In this document: positions 62,076-64,000 of the stretch, piece by piece
How positions within the stretch are numbered: position 1 is the first letter of the stretch
How the letters are laid out: every line of letters begins with the position of its first letter
Assembly (NCBI GenBank): GCA_964017235.1
Contig: OZ024929.1
Coordinates: 112,391,793 to 112,455,792, forward strand
Reading direction: 5' to 3'
Source: Sabellastarte sp. h YS-2021
Taxonomy: Eukaryota; Annelida; Polychaeta; Sabellida; Sabellidae
DNA: 64,000 nucleotides
Notes under the pieces: generated by a model
Databases searched by the model: none
Seen by the model: only the letters and a program-made list of their open reading frames with translations
What the model was told of the DNA's origin: nothing
Position numbers and translations under genes: made by a program

Positions 62076-62160
62076 AGCCATTCCCAGAGTATGGGATTGT
62101 CATCATTGTGCTTGGGTCTCTGCTGATCATTGTGTCTATTGCAGCCTTCTTTGTTTACAG
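62076..62160 (+). CDS. NPR3-like: Exon 7: receptor transmembrane segment
   Basis: Acceptor GTCTACTTTTAG, donor TACAG/GTAAGA. With the split codon it reads EPFPEYGIVIIVLGSLLIIV, then SIAAFFVYR: a short stalk and one hydrophobic helix of about 22 residues (IVIIVLGSLLIIVSIAAFFV), ending at a basic residue as expected for a type I membrane protein. It contributes residues 466-494 and ends in phase 2. What follows decides between a clearance-type and a cyclase-type receptor. Confidence 0.93.
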
Positions 62161-62518
62161 GTAAGATTCTATCCTAAAGACCTGTACAGAATAAACCAAC
62201 CTGATACTTTCTTATACTACCAGAATCCTTTTCAAACTGAGCAAATGGGTGAAAAAATTTCAAAATTGGTCCAAAAATAAGGAAGTTAATTTAAATGCAA
62301 CATTGTGTGATGAAAATAACTCTTGATCAGATAAAAGTTAGAGACCTCTTGAAAATGAAAGACGTTACATATCGACTCATTGTATCAGTGGTACAAATAG
62401 TCAAGCTATATCAGACTTAAGTTCCAAATTTATTATGAGATTAACTTGGATTCTGGCATATAGTGCCGTTCACGGCGTGCAGGAACCTTTAGAGTAAATT
62501 TTCATACCGCAAATAAAA

Positions 62519-62700
62519 TTTGTAACAAGAGCACTCAGAAAGCACAGAGCGCTCACAGCCAAGACGTGTAATAATAAATAAATGGGAAAATCTGGATCTT
62601 TGACTTTTTATTGTATCCAGATATTGATCCAGATCACTCTCAAAATTTAATGGCATCTCAGTTGGATCAAGACCCATCCTCTGATTCTTTTTATGAATAT
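62519..62700 (-). repeat. Dispersed repeat family S, minus orientation
   Basis: Begins with the inverted form of the family ending (AGAGCACTCAGAAAGCACAG, AGCGCTC), then GTATCCAGATATTGATCCAG, the inverted GGATCATATTTGGATAC block. Confidence 0.6.
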
Positions 62701-62810
62701 GCAATCAATAGTATTTGCATAATCCTGCTAACAAACAGAATCTGTTAAGAAACTGTAAATATATATTTTAAATTACAAATGATAATGAGCACTAAACAAA
62801 TCTGATTTTT

Positions 62811-63110
62811 GGGCAGGTTGCATGCAACCATCCTGCCCATTAGTTTGATGTGTCCGATGTCCGTCTGTCTGTCCGCCAAAAAAGTTTTGTTTTCTGCACT
62901 CTAACTCGAACACGCTTCAACTGATTGATTTGAAACTTAACAGGGTGGTAGAGCATCACCTAGGCTAGGTTGTTTTCGAAATTGGTGCCATTTGGAAAAA
63001 CAAGATGGCCGCCAAGGCTGTCATCCTGAAATTCACTTTCCGGGTTCTAACTTCTGACTCTAACTTGAAGATGCTTCTGTTAATCGATTTCAAACTGAGG
63101 ACGAAATGAA
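62811..63110 (+). repeat. Hairpin-led interspersed repeat
   Basis: GGGCAGG at 62811 pairs with CCTGCCC ending 62838 and encloses the palindrome GTTGCATGCAAC. GTGTCCGATGTCCGTCTGTC follows, the same GTCCG motif as after the 24422 hairpin. Two blocks with CTAACTCGAACACGCTTCAA and CTAACTTGAAGATGCTTCTG look like two diverged units about 130 bases apart. Confidence 0.6.
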
Positions 63111-63780
63111 ACTACAAAACCCAGCACTATTTTGATATGTCCAGGACCAGTATCACAGCTATCGTGTTGCATCCATCTTGTAGACATGGCAAGTACTAGT
63201 ATGTGTTACCATCCCTGATACTGATTGCGCAACCCGCCTTTTGGGGACTTCAACCCGAGTTTTGGGGGTTTTTTTTGTTTTTTTTTTTAGCTGTGAAAAA
63301 TTTGTGAGATTGGATGATTGTTAATGTGTTTTTTGTGGTTGTTTTTATTTCCAATATTTGTTGATTTTAGAGGGATTCTATCAGTGTTTATATTTTTGAG
63401 AGTCTCCATACTATGCTCATTGTGTGTGATTTTAAGTGAGGTTTCTGTGTTTGCTGTCCCTTCAAACATATCTCAAGTTATTGGTGTTGTTTGATATTAT
63501 GAGGTATTCCAGTGAAGTAAAATGACCATTAAAATATGAAGCATTCTTTCAATATAATGTACACTAAGGTTCATAGAATCCAAAGATCTTAAGTTACATG
63601 ACATAACTTATTGAGCATTCAAGCAAGAAAAAACAGGTAACATCTCTAAATATTTCCAGAACCTAGATCACCACTTTGTCGGACATTCAAGAGGCTATAT
63701 TAACTGTGGCTCATCTCTGGCATTCCAGTTTTTTATGTAAAAGAAGAAACACATGCAATCCAAAGCCACAATAGTAACAG

Positions 63781-63829
63781 AAGAAGAAAATTGACAACTG
63801 GAAAGAGCAGCAGAACAGAAACAACTTGA
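63781..63829 (+). CDS. NPR3-like: Possible exon 8: short cytoplasmic tail and stop (tentative)
   Basis: Splicing exon 7 to the AG at 63779-63780 gives RRRKLTTGKSSRTETT and a TGA at 63827, a short basic tail after the helix. This resembles the short basic cytoplasmic tail of clearance-type receptors. Total length would be about 509 residues, near the size of vertebrate NPR3. The acceptor lacks a good pyrimidine tract. A stronger acceptor 52 bases upstream (GGCATTCCAG/TTTT, exon from 63729) gives SFLCKRRNTCNPKPQ and a TAG at 63772. Either gives an NPR3-like end. It is also possible that neither is used and cyclase-type exons follow outside the window. Confidence 0.35.
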
Positions 63830-63958
63830 GATGAAGATTAACAGAAATTGGAAGTTTAGGGCATTGTGCCAAAATTCTGTTAGAAGAGCAATTTTAAACT
63901 TCTAGCTCTGGCATGTTTGCAAGACTGTTTTGATATATTTCTGTTCTTGGTATTTTGA

Positions 63959-63964
63959 AATAAA
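63959..63964 (+). terminator. Polyadenylation signal AATAAA (candidate 1)
   Basis: AATAAA about 130 bases after the possible stop codon. A second signal at 63992 supports a 3' end here, but in AT-rich DNA the motif is frequent by chance. Confidence 0.4.
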
Positions 63965-63991
63965 AGAAGATGAAGCATTATGTTGAATTTT

Positions 63992-63997
63992 AATAAA
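63992..63997 (+). terminator. Polyadenylation signal AATAAA (candidate 2)
   Basis: AATAAA three bases before the window ends. The downstream GT-rich element, if any, is outside the window. Confidence 0.4.
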
Positions 63998-64000
63998 CAA

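Larger units (their letters stand above)
62161..63780 (+). other. Intron 7 (about 1.6 kb, end uncertain)
   Basis: Starts GTAAGA. It contains a family S end in minus orientation (62519) and a hairpin-led repeat (62811). If the alternative acceptor is used, the intron ends at 63728. If the gene continues outside the window, both acceptors are false. Confidence 0.55.

Overview
The window is AT-rich animal DNA carrying one spliced gene on the + strand. It encodes a natriuretic-peptide-receptor-like protein: signal peptide, ANF-receptor (type I periplasmic-binding-like) extracellular domain and one transmembrane helix. I could place seven coding exons (1234-1954, 15828-15939, 22757-22952, 41758-41893, 48982-49073, 54877-55015, 62076-62160). 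Their boundaries have AG/GT splice sites and the codon phases join across every intron without a stop. A weaker eighth exon (best guess 63781-63829) would end the protein with a short basic tail, followed by two AATAAA signals at the window edge. That would give about 509 residues and the layout of a clearance-type (NPR3-like) receptor without guanylate cyclase. A cyclase-type receptor continuing past the window is not excluded. The repeat types and the receptor suggest a marine invertebrate, most likely a bivalve mollusc. This is inference; no species is claimed.

Layout: 1-1233 upstream DNA; exon 1; intron 1 (13.9 kb: MITEs, LINE remnants, a SINE); exon 2; intron 2 (6.8 kb: MITEs, SINE pieces); exon 3; intron 3 (18.8 kb: a degenerate array built from the exon 3 donor junction, a 4.4-kb 169-bp satellite, large inverted-repeat elements, and an array built from the exon 4 acceptor junction); exon 4; intron 4 (7.1 kb); exon 5; intron 5 (5.8 kb, ending in an array built from the exon 6 acceptor junction); exon 6; intron 6 (7.1 kb); exon 7 (transmembrane); intron 7; possible exon 8. 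No second protein-coding gene, rRNA, functional tRNA or CRISPR array is supported.

Most unusual points: (1) three exon-intron junctions of this gene (end of exon 3, start of exon 4, start of exon 6) have been copied in tandem into the neighbouring intron, leaving decaying extra splice sites, some still usable; (2) the 169-bp satellite has a five-unit higher-order repeat, and its units carry two CArG-type motifs and a palindromic ATGGCGGCCAT core; (3) two long MITEs share outer termini but carry unrelated, regularly arranged subterminal palindromes; (4) five interspersed elements start with hairpins whose stems differ in sequence while the fold is kept.
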